64,000 bases of DNA. Source: Aquabacterium sp029268225. Its GTDB lineage: Bacteria; Pseudomonadota; Gammaproteobacteria; Burkholderiales; Burkholderiaceae_C. The notes under the pieces are model-generated. The model was not told the origin of the DNA, did no database searches, and saw only the letters and a program-made list of their open reading frames with translations. How positions within the stretch are numbered: position 1 is the first letter of the stretch; every line of letters begins with the position of its first letter. Both the position numbers and the translations under genes were made by a program. Location of the stretch: positions 186,001-250,000 of the forward strand of contig NZ_JBBEYB010000002.1 of NCBI RefSeq assembly GCF_037482285.1. Direction: 5' to 3'. Below are positions 27,494 through 35,240 of the stretch, one piece after another.

Positions 27494-28705
27494 ATGCCCA
27501 CCTTGAACGACTGGCAACCCGCGCAGATCGGCTTGGCCATGGCTTTTCTCCAAGAGCTGGTGATTGCGCTGGGGTGGCTGACCACGGGCTGGCTGCTCAA
27601 TAACGTGCGTCGCCCTGCCCTGCACTGGGCCGGCTTTTCCTTGCTCAGTGGTGGATCGTTCCTGAACTTTGTTGTCAGCGCCCATGCGCAGCTGGAGCTC
27701 GTGCGCCTGCTGGGCAACACCTTGTTCATGGGTGCGCTTTTGCTGCAAACACGCGGCTTGCTGCTGTTCACCCGTCAGCCACTGCAAGATCGACTGTCCA
27801 TCGGGGCCATGGCACTGTTGATGGGCGCGCTCTGGCTGTGGCCCAGCCATGCCGACGCCCCATGGCGGGTGGCCACCATCTCCGCCCTGTCGTGTCTGTG
27901 CTGTCTGTGGACGGCCATGGTCATCTTCCGCTACATGCGCCGCGAGATCGCGCGCAGCCGCTGGATGGCCTTGTTCACCCTGCCCAGCCTGCTGGGTGCC
28001 GCGGTGCTGGCCCACCGTGCGGTGATGGCCCTGCTGGAGCCCGAGCGATTGATCCAGGCCAGCATGGCAGGCACCTCCATCAGCCTGACCTCGGCGATGC
28101 TGTGGGTCTTGCTGTCTTTGAGTCTGGAATTAACGCTGTTCGGGCTGGTCATCTTCAAGCTGGGCGGGCAGTTGCGCCGAGCGGCACGCCACGACCGTTT
28201 GACCGGTCTGCTCAACCGTCATGCCATGGACGATGTGCTGACGCTGGAGCGACAGCGTGCGCGGCGAATGGCCCCCCCCTTTTCTGCGCTGATGGTCGAC
28301 ATCGACCACTTCAAGCAGGTCAACGACCGCCTGGGGCACGCTGCCGGTGATCACACCTTGCGCACGGTGGCGCAACACCTGCGGCGGCACCTGCGCGCCA
28401 CCGATGTCGTGTCTCGCTGGGGGGGCGAGGAGTTCCTGGTGTTGCTGCCTGCCACGTCACGCGCGGAGGCCAGCCACCTGGCCGAGAAGCTGTGTGAAGG
28501 CGTGCGCAGGCTGCCCATCCCTTGGGGTGGCGAAGACCTGCGTTGCACCGTCAGCATTGGCGTGGCGCAGTGGCGGGCTGCCGGAGACACCTCGGATGCC
28601 TTGCTGGCCCGGGCCGACCAGGCGCTGTACTGTGCCAAAAACGGCGGACGCGATCGTGTGTGCGTCGAGCCCACCTTGGTGCAAACTGGTCACATCGCTG
28701 CTTAG
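27494..28705 (+). CDS. Integral membrane diguanylate cyclase
   Basis: A 403-residue protein with six or seven N-terminal membrane helices (about 10-220) forming a sensor of unnamed type, followed by a GGDEF domain. Active-site residues are intact (SRWGGEEFLVLLPA), DIDHFKQVNDRLGH binds metal and GTP, and RATD sits at the I-site. It should make cyclic di-GMP with product inhibition. The membrane region would sense membrane state or a small ligand; I do not recognise it as a named MASE domain. The Lon-like gene starts 30 bases later, possibly in the same transcript. Confidence 0.9.
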   Translation: MPTLNDWQPAQIGLAMAFLQELVIALGWLTTGWLLNNVRRPALHWAGFSLLSGGSFLNFVVSAHAQLELVRLLGNTLFMGALLLQTRGLLLFTRQPLQDRLSIGAMALLMGALWLWPSHADAPWRVATISALSCLCCLWTAMVIFRYMRREIARSRWMALFTLPSLLGAAVLAHRAVMALLEPERLIQASMAGTSISLTSAMLWVLLSLSLELTLFGLVIFKLGGQLRRAARHDRLTGLLNRHAMDDVLTLERQRARRMAPPFSALMVDIDHFKQVNDRLGHAAGDHTLRTVAQHLRRHLRATDVVSRWGGEEFLVLLPATSRAEASHLAEKLCEGVRRLPIPWGGEDLRCTVSIGVAQWRAAGDTSDALLARADQALYCAKNGGRDRVCVEPTLVQTGHIAA

Positions 28706-28734
28706 CCACTGTTCCGGCAGTGGCCCCACCTGCC

Positions 28735-31209
28735 ATGACCTCGGTGACCGCCCTGCCCGCTCTGTCTGCCGCACAACTGCACCACACCTGTGATCCGCAG
28801 CAGTTCGACTTTCAGACCACCGCCGAGCTGGAAGACCTGGGAGAGTTGATTGGCCAGATGCGTGCCATGGAAGCGGTTCAGTTTGGCACCGGCATGCGCC
28901 ACGAGGGCTACAACCTGTTTGTGCAAGGCCCGTCGGGCCTGGGCAAGCGGAGCATGGTGCGGCAATGGCTGGCCCGCCAGGCCCCGACGGAACCCGATCC
29001 CCCCGAGTGGTGCTACCTGCACAACTTCAAACAACCGCACAAGCCTCAGGCCCTGAGCCTGCCGCCGGGTCGTGGCGCCGAGTTGCGTGACCAGATGGCC
29101 AAGCTGGTGGACTATCTGCGCAGTGCCATTCCGGGTCTGTTCGAAAGCGACGAGTACCGCGCCAAGGCCGAGGCCATCCAACATGCCTTCAGCCAGCGCG
29201 AAGAGGCGGCCCTGAAGGCCTTGGGGGATGAGGCCGAAAGCCAGCAGATCTTTCTGCTGCGCACGCCCAGCGGCTTCACCTTCGTGCCCACCCGCAACGG
29301 CGAGGTGGTCCCACCCGACGAGTTCAGCAAGCTGCCCGACGATGAAAAACACCACATCGCCACGGCCATCAGCGGCTTGCAAGAGAAACTGGGTAAGATC
29401 CTGGAAGAGTTGCCGCGCTGGCGCAAGGAACGCGCCGAACAGCTCAAGCAACTGACACAGGACAACACCCTGCTGACCGTCAAGCACGTCATCGACGACG
29501 TGCGCGCCCGCTTCACCGACCTGCCAGCCGTGCTGGCCTACCTGGACGTGGTGCAGCAAGACATGGTCGAGCACGCCGACGACTTCAAGAACCCGGAGGA
29601 GACGACCCAGTTGGGCGGCGGGCTGGCCTTCGTGACGCACGAGTCCTTCCACCGCTACCAGGTGAACGTGCTGGTGACGCAGAAAGCGGGGACCGGCGCC
29701 CCCGTGGTCACCGAAGACAACCCCACCTACGGCAACCTGATCGGGCGCATCGAACACCTGCAGCAGTTCGGCGCCCTGGTCACCGACTTCACGCTGATCC
29801 AGGCCGGTGCCCTGCACCGCGCCAACGGCGGCTACCTGCTGCTGGACGTGCGCAAGCTGCTGATGCAGCCCTTCGCCTGGGAAAGCCTCAAGCGCGCCAT
29901 GCAGTCGCGCGAGATCCGGCTGGAGTCGCTGGCGCAGATGTACAGCCTGGTGAGCACGGTCTCGCTGGAGCCCGAGCCCATCCCGCTACGCGTGAAGGTC
30001 ATCCTGTTTGGCGACCGGCTGTTTTACTACCTGCTGCAAGAGTACGACCCTGACTTCAGCGAACTGTTCAAGGTCTCGGCCGATTTCGAAGACCGCATCG
30101 AACGCAATGCCGACACCCACATGCTGTACGCCCGCATGGTGGCCACGCTCACGCGCAAGGACAAGCTGCTGCCGTTCGACCGCAGTGCGGTGGCCCGGGT
30201 CATTGACTTCAGCGCCCGCATGGTCGAGGACGCCCACCGGCTGAGCACCCACATCGGCCGCGTGGCCGACCTGATGCGCGAGGCCGATTACTGGGCGCGG
30301 CATTCTGGCCACGGCACCGTGGCCGCTGCCCATGTGCAACAGGCCATGGACGCCCACATCCGCCGACACGATCGCATCCGCTCCGAACTGCAGGAGGCGA
30401 TCCAGCGCGACATCATCCTCATCGACACCGAGGGCGCGGTGCAGGGCCAGGTCAATGGGCTGTCGGTGCTGGACATGGGCGACTTTGCGTTCGGCCAGCC
30501 CAGCCGCATCACCGCCATCACGCGCATGGGCGAAGGCGAGGTGCTCAACATCGAGCGCGAGGTCAAGCTCTCGGGGGCGCTGCACTCCAAAGGGGTGCTG
30601 ATCCTGTCGTCCTTCCTGGCCGGACGCTATGCCCGCAACCAGCCCTTGTCTCTGTCGGCCAGCTTGGTGTTCGAGCAGTCTTATGGGCATATGGACGGCG
30701 ACAGCGCCTCCCTGGCCGAAACGTGCGCCCTGCTGTCCGACCTGGCTGCCGCGCCGATCAAGCAGTCGCTGGCGGTGACCGGCTCGATCAACCAGTTGGG
30801 GCAGGTGCAGGCGATTGGCGGTGTGAACGAAAAGATCGAGGGCTTTTTTGATACCTGTGCCGCCCGTGGCCTGACCGGTGAGCAAGGCGTGCTGATCCCC
30901 GCGTCCAATGTGCAGCATTTGATGCTGCGCCACGATGTGGTGGCCGCGGTGGCGGCCGGTCGCTTCCATGTCTGGGCTGTGGAGAACGTGGACCAGGCCG
31001 CCAGCTTGCTCACAGGCGTGCCAGCCGGTGCGCCGGATGCGCAAGGCGAGTACCCCGAGGGGACCCTCAACCAGCGCGTGATGGCACGCCTGAAGGCGTT
31101 GACCGAACTGTGGGAAGAGAAAGATGAGGCGGAAGATGGTGAGGCCAGTGACGGCCCACACCACAAGTCCAAGACCAAGGATGCAGACCGAGAGGAAAGG
31201 CAGCCCTGA
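28735..31209 (+). CDS. Lon-family ATP-dependent protease homologue (LonH/YcbZ type)
   Basis: This 824-residue protein has an N-terminal AAA-like region and a C-terminal Lon peptidase domain. The Ser-Lys dyad is present: GDSASLAE (Ser near 656) and NEKIEGFF (Lys near 699). The ATPase part is atypical: Walker A reads GPSGLGKRS, and the Walker B position (GGYLLLDVRKLL) has Asp but not the following catalytic Glu. A long coiled segment (about 140-260) is inserted, as in E. coli YcbZ. The hydrophilic tail ends in DEAEDGEASDGPHHKSKTK. ATG 28735. It is distinct from the canonical Lon at the right edge of the window. Confidence 0.88.
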   Translation: MTSVTALPALSAAQLHHTCDPQQFDFQTTAELEDLGELIGQMRAMEAVQFGTGMRHEGYNLFVQGPSGLGKRSMVRQWLARQAPTEPDPPEWCYLHNFKQPHKPQALSLPPGRGAELRDQMAKLVDYLRSAIPGLFESDEYRAKAEAIQHAFSQREEAALKALGDEAESQQIFLLRTPSGFTFVPTRNGEVVPPDEFSKLPDDEKHHIATAISGLQEKLGKILEELPRWRKERAEQLKQLTQDNTLLTVKHVIDDVRARFTDLPAVLAYLDVVQQDMVEHADDFKNPEETTQLGGGLAFVTHESFHRYQVNVLVTQKAGTGAPVVTEDNPTYGNLIGRIEHLQQFGALVTDFTLIQAGALHRANGGYLLLDVRKLLMQPFAWESLKRAMQSREIRLESLAQMYSLVSTVSLEPEPIPLRVKVILFGDRLFYYLLQEYDPDFSELFKVSADFEDRIERNADTHMLYARMVATLTRKDKLLPFDRSAVARVIDFSARMVEDAHRLSTHIGRVADLMREADYWARHSGHGTVAAAHVQQAMDAHIRRHDRIRSELQEAIQRDIILIDTEGAVQGQVNGLSVLDMGDFAFGQPSRITAITRMGEGEVLNIEREVKLSGALHSKGVLILSSFLAGRYARNQPLSLSASLVFEQSYGHMDGDSASLAETCALLSDLAAAPIKQSLAVTGSINQLGQVQAIGGVNEKIEGFFDTCAARGLTGEQGVLIPASNVQHLMLRHDVVAAVAAGRFHVWAVENVDQAASLLTGVPAGAPDAQGEYPEGTLNQRVMARLKALTELWEEKDEAEDGEASDGPHHKSKTKDADREERQP

Positions 31210-31223
31210 CTTATCCCCGCTTC

Positions 31224-31239
31224 CTGTGGACAACCTTGT
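31224..31239 (-). repeat. DnaA-box-like element (copy 2)
   Basis: The complement of ACAAGGTTGTCCACAG, identical to 26075-26090. It lies 15 bases after the Lon-like stop. In both copies a G-rich block with GGGGA follows the box on the reading strand, so the similarity extends past the exact 16 bases. Confidence 0.5.
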
Positions 31240-31256
31240 TGGCAAGCTTGGGGTTT

Positions 31257-31283
31257 CAAGGTCCGCCCTAGAGGAGGACCTTG
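31257..31283. other. Inverted repeat CAAGGTCC/GGACCTTG
   Basis: Perfect eight-base arms (31257-31264 and 31276-31283) around an 11-base spacer. A second small hairpin (TTGCCT/AGGCAA, about 31286-31304) follows. Both lie in the gene-free stretch 31210-31512 after the Lon-like gene. Could be a weak terminator or part of a longer structured RNA. Confidence 0.4.
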
Positions 31284-31375
31284 GATTGCCTCAAAATAAG
31301 GCAAATCCGTGACGAGTTCCGCTTTTCGGACACATCCCCAAGTCGCCCCTCTGGATGTATCTGTTTGTGACGTGT

Positions 31376-31493
31376 AGGATTGAGGTGTCTCAGCAATGAG
31401 ACCCGGCTTTTTCCTCCCTGAGCCGGTGTGCAGCACAATCTTGTTTTCTGCACATTCGCCCGCTCGTCTGCAGATGAGTGGGCTTTCTTTTTT
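31376..31493 (+). ncRNA. Candidate structured small RNA with CCUCCC loop
   Basis: Four stem-loops lie end to end. GTCTCA-GCAA-TGAGAC (31387-31402) is a six-base stem closed by a GNRA tetraloop. CCGGCT/AGCCGG (31403-31426) has a 12-base loop containing CCTCCC (31413-31418), which is complementary to Shine-Dalgarno sequences. TGTGCAG/CTGCACA (31427-31454) follows. Last is a strong terminator, GCCCGCTC/GAGTGGGC with a T-rich tail (31458-31493). There is no ORF and the stretch ends 20 bases before the DUF1289 start. It may be an independent sRNA or a 3'-derived RNA of the Lon-like transcript. The 5' end is a guess; expression is inferred. Confidence 0.42.
31458..31493 (+). terminator. Strong rho-independent terminator
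   Basis: GCCCGCTC (31458-31465) pairs with GAGTGGGC (31476-31483), the stem continuing inward around TGCA, followed by TTTCTTTTTT. It ends transcription from the left 20 bases before the DUF1289 gene. Confidence 0.85.
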
Positions 31494-31512
31494 CTGAGCT
31501 GCCTTCCCTCCC

Positions 31513-31749
31513 GTGTCTGCCCTGCCTCCGACCACGCCTGCCGAAGATCCCCCCAGCCCCTGCCAGAAGCAATGCAAGGTTGTTGAACTGCCGCTGGATG
31601 ACAGCGATGCCCTCACCCGGTTGTGCGGCGGCTGCGGGCGCACCATCGACGACATCCGCTCCTGGAAAGGCATGAGCGCCCAAGCCAAGCGGGTATCGAT
31701 TCAGGCTGCGGCGGCTCGGCGGCAGTGGCTCAGCATCACAGGGACGTGA
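31513..31749 (+). CDS. DUF1289 small cysteine-rich protein
   Basis: A 78-residue protein with the DUF1289 cysteine pattern: CQKQCK near residue 17, then CGGCGRTIDDIRSW near residue 38. The four cysteines suggest a metal or iron-sulfur site, but the family has no established function. GTG 31513 is the likely start; there is no good Shine-Dalgarno, so initiation is uncertain. Its end overlaps the end of the convergent puuD gene by 14 bases. Confidence 0.78.
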   Translation: MSALPPTTPAEDPPSPCQKQCKVVELPLDDSDALTRLCGGCGRTIDDIRSWKGMSAQAKRVSIQAAAARRQWLSITGT

Positions 31750-32959
31750 ACCAGCGCGCCAACACCGCGCGCTCGGCATCGGTGATCTGCGTGGCGTTGT
31801 TCAACGGCATGGCCTTGAGCACCACCGCCTGCTGGTAAACGGCTTGCGCGTGCTGGGTCAGCGCCTCGGGACTGTCCAGACGCACACCCTTGCTGGCGAG
31901 TTGAGCGTTGTGACACATCAGACAACGCTGCTGCACCACGGTCTGCACCTGGGCCAGGCGCTGAGCAGGTGTCTCCACGGCCGCAGCGGGCACCACACTT
32001 GAAGACGCCGTGGGAGATGGCGCCAGCCACACCGCCACACCCAGCAAGATGGCCACGCTGGCCACCGCCCAGCCCCACGGGGCACGCTTTCCGGCCATTT
32101 CCGTCTTGTGGCGCGCCACAAAGAACTGACGGATCAAGGCCCCGGCCAGCATGATCAGCGCCAGCACCAGCCAGTTGTGATCATGGCTGTAAGCCCAGCC
32201 GTAGTGGTTGCTCAGCATCGCAAACAGCACCGGCAGCGTGAAGTACGTGTTGTGCACACTGCGCTGCTTGCCACGCTGGCCGTGCACCGGGTCCACCGGC
32301 TGGCCGGCCTGCATGGCGGCCACCACCTTGCGCTGCCCCGGAATGATCCAGAAGAACACATTGGCGCTCATGGCCGTGGCCACCATGGCCCCCACCAGCA
32401 AGAAGGCAGCTCGCCCGGCAAACAGCTGGCAGGCCAGCCAGCTGGCGCCCACGATCACGACGGCCACCAGCGCCCCCAGCAGGCGCTCACTGCCCGGGCG
32501 TCGGCCCACCGTGCGACACAGCACGTCGTAGATCAGCCAGAACCCCACCAGAAAGCCCACCGCCGTGTGGGCCGCCGCCACGGGCGACCAGTCAAAACGG
32601 CTCTTGTCGATCAGGAAGGTGCCGGCGTTGAACAGGTACATCACCGTGAACAGGGCAAAGCCCGTGAGCCAGGTGGAGTAGCTCTCCCAATAGAACCAGT
32701 GCAGGTGCTTGGGCAGCGCCTTTGGGGCGCCCAGATACTTCTGCGGGTTGTAAAAACCGCCACCGTGCACGGCCCACAGCTCGCCACTCACGCCCTGCTC
32801 TTTCAGCTTGGGGTCGGTGGGCGGGGTCAGGTGGTTGTCCAGCCAGACAAAGTAAAACGAGGCACCGGCCCATGCGATCGCCACGATCACATGCGTCCAG
32901 CGCAGCAGCAGGTTGACCCAATCGAGGGCGTAGGTCAGCAAGGGGCTGGCTTCGAGCAT
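31736..32959 (-). CDS. puuD: Membrane urate hydroxylase with C-terminal cytochrome c domain
   Basis: PuuD-type urate oxidase (407 residues) converts urate to 5-hydroxyisourate. Unlike soluble uricase it passes electrons to the respiratory chain and makes no hydrogen peroxide. The N-terminal 300 residues form about eight membrane helices (LLRWTHVIVAIAWAGASFYFVWLD, FYWESYSTWLTGFALFTVMY). The C-terminal 75 residues are a c-type cytochrome with heme motif CLMCH and an axial Met candidate in KAMPLNNAT. ATG 32959 follows AAAGAGA, 12 bases after the uraH stop, so the two form an operon that performs consecutive steps. Confidence 0.93.
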   Translation of the reverse strand: MLEASPLLTYALDWVNLLLRWTHVIVAIAWAGASFYFVWLDNHLTPPTDPKLKEQGVSGELWAVHGGGFYNPQKYLGAPKALPKHLHWFYWESYSTWLTGFALFTVMYLFNAGTFLIDKSRFDWSPVAAAHTAVGFLVGFWLIYDVLCRTVGRRPGSERLLGALVAVVIVGASWLACQLFAGRAAFLLVGAMVATAMSANVFFWIIPGQRKVVAAMQAGQPVDPVHGQRGKQRSVHNTYFTLPVLFAMLSNHYGWAYSHDHNWLVLALIMLAGALIRQFFVARHKTEMAGKRAPWGWAVASVAILLGVAVWLAPSPTASSSVVPAAAVETPAQRLAQVQTVVQQRCLMCHNAQLASKGVRLDSPEALTQHAQAVYQQAVVLKAMPLNNATQITDAERAVLARWFTSL

Positions 32960-32970
32960 GTCGGTCTCTT

Positions 32971-33387
32971 TCAGCTGCCGCGGTAGGTGGAATAGGCCCA
33001 GGGGCTGACCAGCAAGGGCACGTGATAGTGGGCGTGTGCATCAGCCAAGCCAAACTCCAACGGTACCTGACTCAGAAAAGCCGGCGTGGGCAAGGCCACG
33101 CCCTTGGCACGGAAATAGCGTTCCACCTCGAACACCAGGCGGTACACGCCCGGACGCAAGTCCGCGCCGGCCAGCATGGGGCCGTCGACCCGGCCATCGG
33201 CATTGGTCACCACCTCGCGCAGCAAACGCCAGGTGGAGCTGCCTACGCCGTCCGGTGCGTCGTCGCGCATATACAAGGCGATGGCCATGCCGGCGGCGGG
33301 GGCACCATGCACGGTGTCGAGCACATGGGTGGTCAGGCGCCCGCTGGTGGGCGCTGTGGAGGGTTCAAGCGTGGTGGACGAGGTCAT
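32971..33387 (-). CDS. uraH: 5-Hydroxyisourate hydrolase (transthyretin-like)
   Basis: UraH (138 residues) opens 5-hydroxyisourate to OHCU. The family signatures are present: LTTHVLDTVHGAPAAGM near the N-terminus, the Arg in TWRLLREVVTNADGR, HYHVPLLVSPWAYSTYRGS at the C-terminus, with the diagnostic YRGS end. Start at ATG 33387; the long open frame upstream overlaps gntR on the other strand and has no homology. It is divergent from gntR across 92 bases holding a TGTATACA operator. Confidence 0.95.
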   Translation of the reverse strand: MTSSTTLEPSTAPTSGRLTTHVLDTVHGAPAAGMAIALYMRDDAPDGVGSSTWRLLREVVTNADGRVDGPMLAGADLRPGVYRLVFEVERYFRAKGVALPTPAFLSQVPLEFGLADAHAHYHVPLLVSPWAYSTYRGS

Positions 33388-33443
33388 GATGGGGCAAGGA
33401 TGAAACCCTGTGCGACAGGAATGGCCAGTGCGGCATCGACATC

Positions 33444-33471
33444 TTGCACAGCATTTGCAAAACTGTATACA
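33444..33471 (+). promoter_or_regulatory. gntR promoter overlapping the operator
   Basis: TTGCAC (33444-33449) and TATACA (33466-33471) have a 16-base spacer, a fair sigma-70 promoter. The -10 lies inside TGTATACA, so a bound regulator would block it and GntR would repress itself. Transcription would start close to ATG 33480, giving a nearly leaderless mRNA, in line with the absence of a Shine-Dalgarno. Confidence 0.45.
33459..33471 (+). promoter_or_regulatory. Putative GntR operator between uraH and gntR
   Basis: AAAACTGTATACA is identical over 13 bases to the complement of 46563-46575, and close to 12272-12284. It sits in the divergent uraH-puuD/gntR-puuE promoter region, where one site could control both directions. 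Confidence 0.6.
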
Positions 33472-33479
33472 CTTTAACC

Positions 33480-34280
33480 ATGATGAGTGACGCACGCAAG
33501 CCACCTGATGCACCTGTCGTGCCAACACGCCGGGCGCCCAAACAGCGCAAGGTCGATGTGGACGCCATCCCGACCGATGTGGTCGCGGACACGGCCGAGC
33601 ATCTGGATGCCGACACCTCCAGCACCGAGCAGATCGTGCTGTCGGTGACGCGCGCCATCGTCGAGCACCGCTTGCAGCCCGGCACCAAGCTGGTCGAGCA
33701 AAAGCTGGGTGACCGTTTCGGGGTGTCACGCACCATCGTGAGGCAGGCGCTGTACCGCCTGTCCGAGTTGAAGTTGGTCAAGCTTGAGCCCGCACGGGGT
33801 GCCTTCGTCGCCGCGCCCTCCATCCAGGAAGCGCGCGAGGTCTTCGCCGTGCGCCGCATGGTCGAGTCGCAGATGCTGCGTGAATTGATTGCCCGCATCA
33901 CCGAGGCCGACCTGCGTGAACTCCACGCCCACATCCAGGCCGAACGCGAGGCCGTGCAACGCATCGACGTGCCCACGCGCACCAAGCTGCTGTTTGACTT
34001 CCACGTCAAGCTCGCACACGTCCTGGGCAACCAGGTGTTGACCGACCTGATGCAGGAGCTGGTGTCGCGCTGCTCGCTGATCTCGCTGATGTACCAATCG
34101 GCCGACGACGCCGAAACCTCGAACGCCGAACACGTGGACATCCTCCAGGCCATCGAAGCCCGCGATGCCGACCGCGCCGTGCAGCTGCTGCACGAGCACC
34201 TGGCCACCGTGGAACGCCAGCTGACCGAGCACCCGCGCACAGCGGCCTCACCCGTGCGAGCCAAAACCACACCGACCTGA
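33480..34280 (+). CDS. GntR/FCD-family regulator of purine catabolism (proposed)
   Basis: A 266-residue regulator. A winged helix DNA-binding domain (about 55-120) has LVEQKLGDRFGVSRTIVRQALYRLSELKLVKLEPARGAFVA. The all-helical FCD effector domain (about 125-250) includes the metal or ligand positions in DFHVKLAHVLGN and HVDILQAIEARD. The N-terminal 45 residues are a charged extension. The gene sits between uraH-puuD and puuE-uraD/allC-M20 and ends five bases before puuE, so it is probably in the same operon. It likely represses the TGTATACA-controlled operons and is released by a purine intermediate such as urate or allantoin; the effector is inferred. ATG 33480 or 33483. Confidence 0.88.
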   Translation: MMSDARKPPDAPVVPTRRAPKQRKVDVDAIPTDVVADTAEHLDADTSSTEQIVLSVTRAIVEHRLQPGTKLVEQKLGDRFGVSRTIVRQALYRLSELKLVKLEPARGAFVAAPSIQEAREVFAVRRMVESQMLRELIARITEADLRELHAHIQAEREAVQRIDVPTRTKLLFDFHVKLAHVLGNQVLTDLMQELVSRCSLISLMYQSADDAETSNAEHVDILQAIEARDADRAVQLLHEHLATVERQLTEHPRTAASPVRAKTTPT

Positions 34281-34284
34281 CGCC

Positions 34285-35235
34285 ATGAACCCGGCCATGA
34301 CCGACGCCCCCTACCCCCGCGACCTGATCGGCTACGGCCGCACGCCGCCCCATGCGCAGTGGCCGAACGGCGCCCGCATCGCCGTGCAGTTCGTGCTCAA
34401 CTACGAAGAAGGCGGCGAGAACTGCGTGCTGCATGGCGATGCCGGCAGCGAACAGTTCCTCAGCGAAATGGCCAACCCGCCCGCCTTCGCCGACCGGCAC
34501 CTGAGCATGGAGTCGATCTACGAATACGGCTCGCGCGTGGGCGTGTGGCGCATCCTGCGCGAGTTTGAGAAACGCGGCTGGCCCCTGACGGTGTTTGGCG
34601 TGAGCATGGCCCTGCAACGCCACCCCGAACTCACCCGAGCCTTCGTCGAGCTGGGCCACGAAATCGCCTGCCATGGTTGGCGCTGGATCCACTACCAGCA
34701 GTTCGACGAGGCGACCGAGCGCGAGCACATGCGCATCGGCATGCAGATCATCGAAGAGCTGACCGGCCAGCGCCCCCTGGGGTGGTACACCGGCCGCGAC
34801 AGCCCCAACACGCGCCGCCTGGTGGCCGACGATGGCGGCTTCGTGTACGACAGCGACTACTACGGCGATGACCTGCCGTTCTGGACCACTGTGCAGCGTA
34901 CCGACGGCCAGACCGTCCCCCACCTCATCGTGCCCTACACGCTGGACGTCAACGACATGCGCTTTGCGCTACCCCAGGGCTATGCCCAGGGTGAAGACTT
35001 CTTCACCTACCTGAAAGACACCTTCGACCTGCTCTATGCCGAAGGCGACCCCGAAGGTGACAACGCCCCCAAGATGATGAGCGTGGGCATGCACTGCCGC
35101 CTGCTCGGCCGCCCCGGGCGCTTCCGCGCCTTCCAACGCTTCCTGGACCACGTGGCCCGCCACGAACACGTCTGGGTGTGCCGCCGCATCGACATCGCCC
35201 GGCACTGGCAAGCCGTTCACCCCTACCAAGCCTGA
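34285..35235 (+). CDS. puuE: Allantoinase, polysaccharide-deacetylase type
   Basis: PuuE (316 residues) hydrolyses allantoin to allantoate. It is unrelated to amidohydrolase-type AllB and belongs to the NodB/polysaccharide deacetylase fold. Landmarks are DLIGYGRTPPHAQWPNGARIAVQFVLNYEEGGE, ELGHEIACHGWRWIHYQ, GWYTGRDSPNTRRL and DSDYYGDDLPFW, all family-typical. It begins four bases after the gntR stop and ends five bases before the fused uraD-allC gene, so the operon order follows the pathway. Confidence 0.95.
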   Translation: MNPAMTDAPYPRDLIGYGRTPPHAQWPNGARIAVQFVLNYEEGGENCVLHGDAGSEQFLSEMANPPAFADRHLSMESIYEYGSRVGVWRILREFEKRGWPLTVFGVSMALQRHPELTRAFVELGHEIACHGWRWIHYQQFDEATEREHMRIGMQIIEELTGQRPLGWYTGRDSPNTRRLVADDGGFVYDSDYYGDDLPFWTTVQRTDGQTVPHLIVPYTLDVNDMRFALPQGYAQGEDFFTYLKDTFDLLYAEGDPEGDNAPKMMSVGMHCRLLGRPGRFRAFQRFLDHVARHEHVWVCRRIDIARHWQAVHPYQA

Positions 35236-35240
35236 CACCC

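Noticed and set aside
28735..31209. Possibility that this is the main Lon protease
   Set aside because: The canonical Lon C-terminus is at 63212-64000; this protein has a different N-terminal architecture (YcbZ type).
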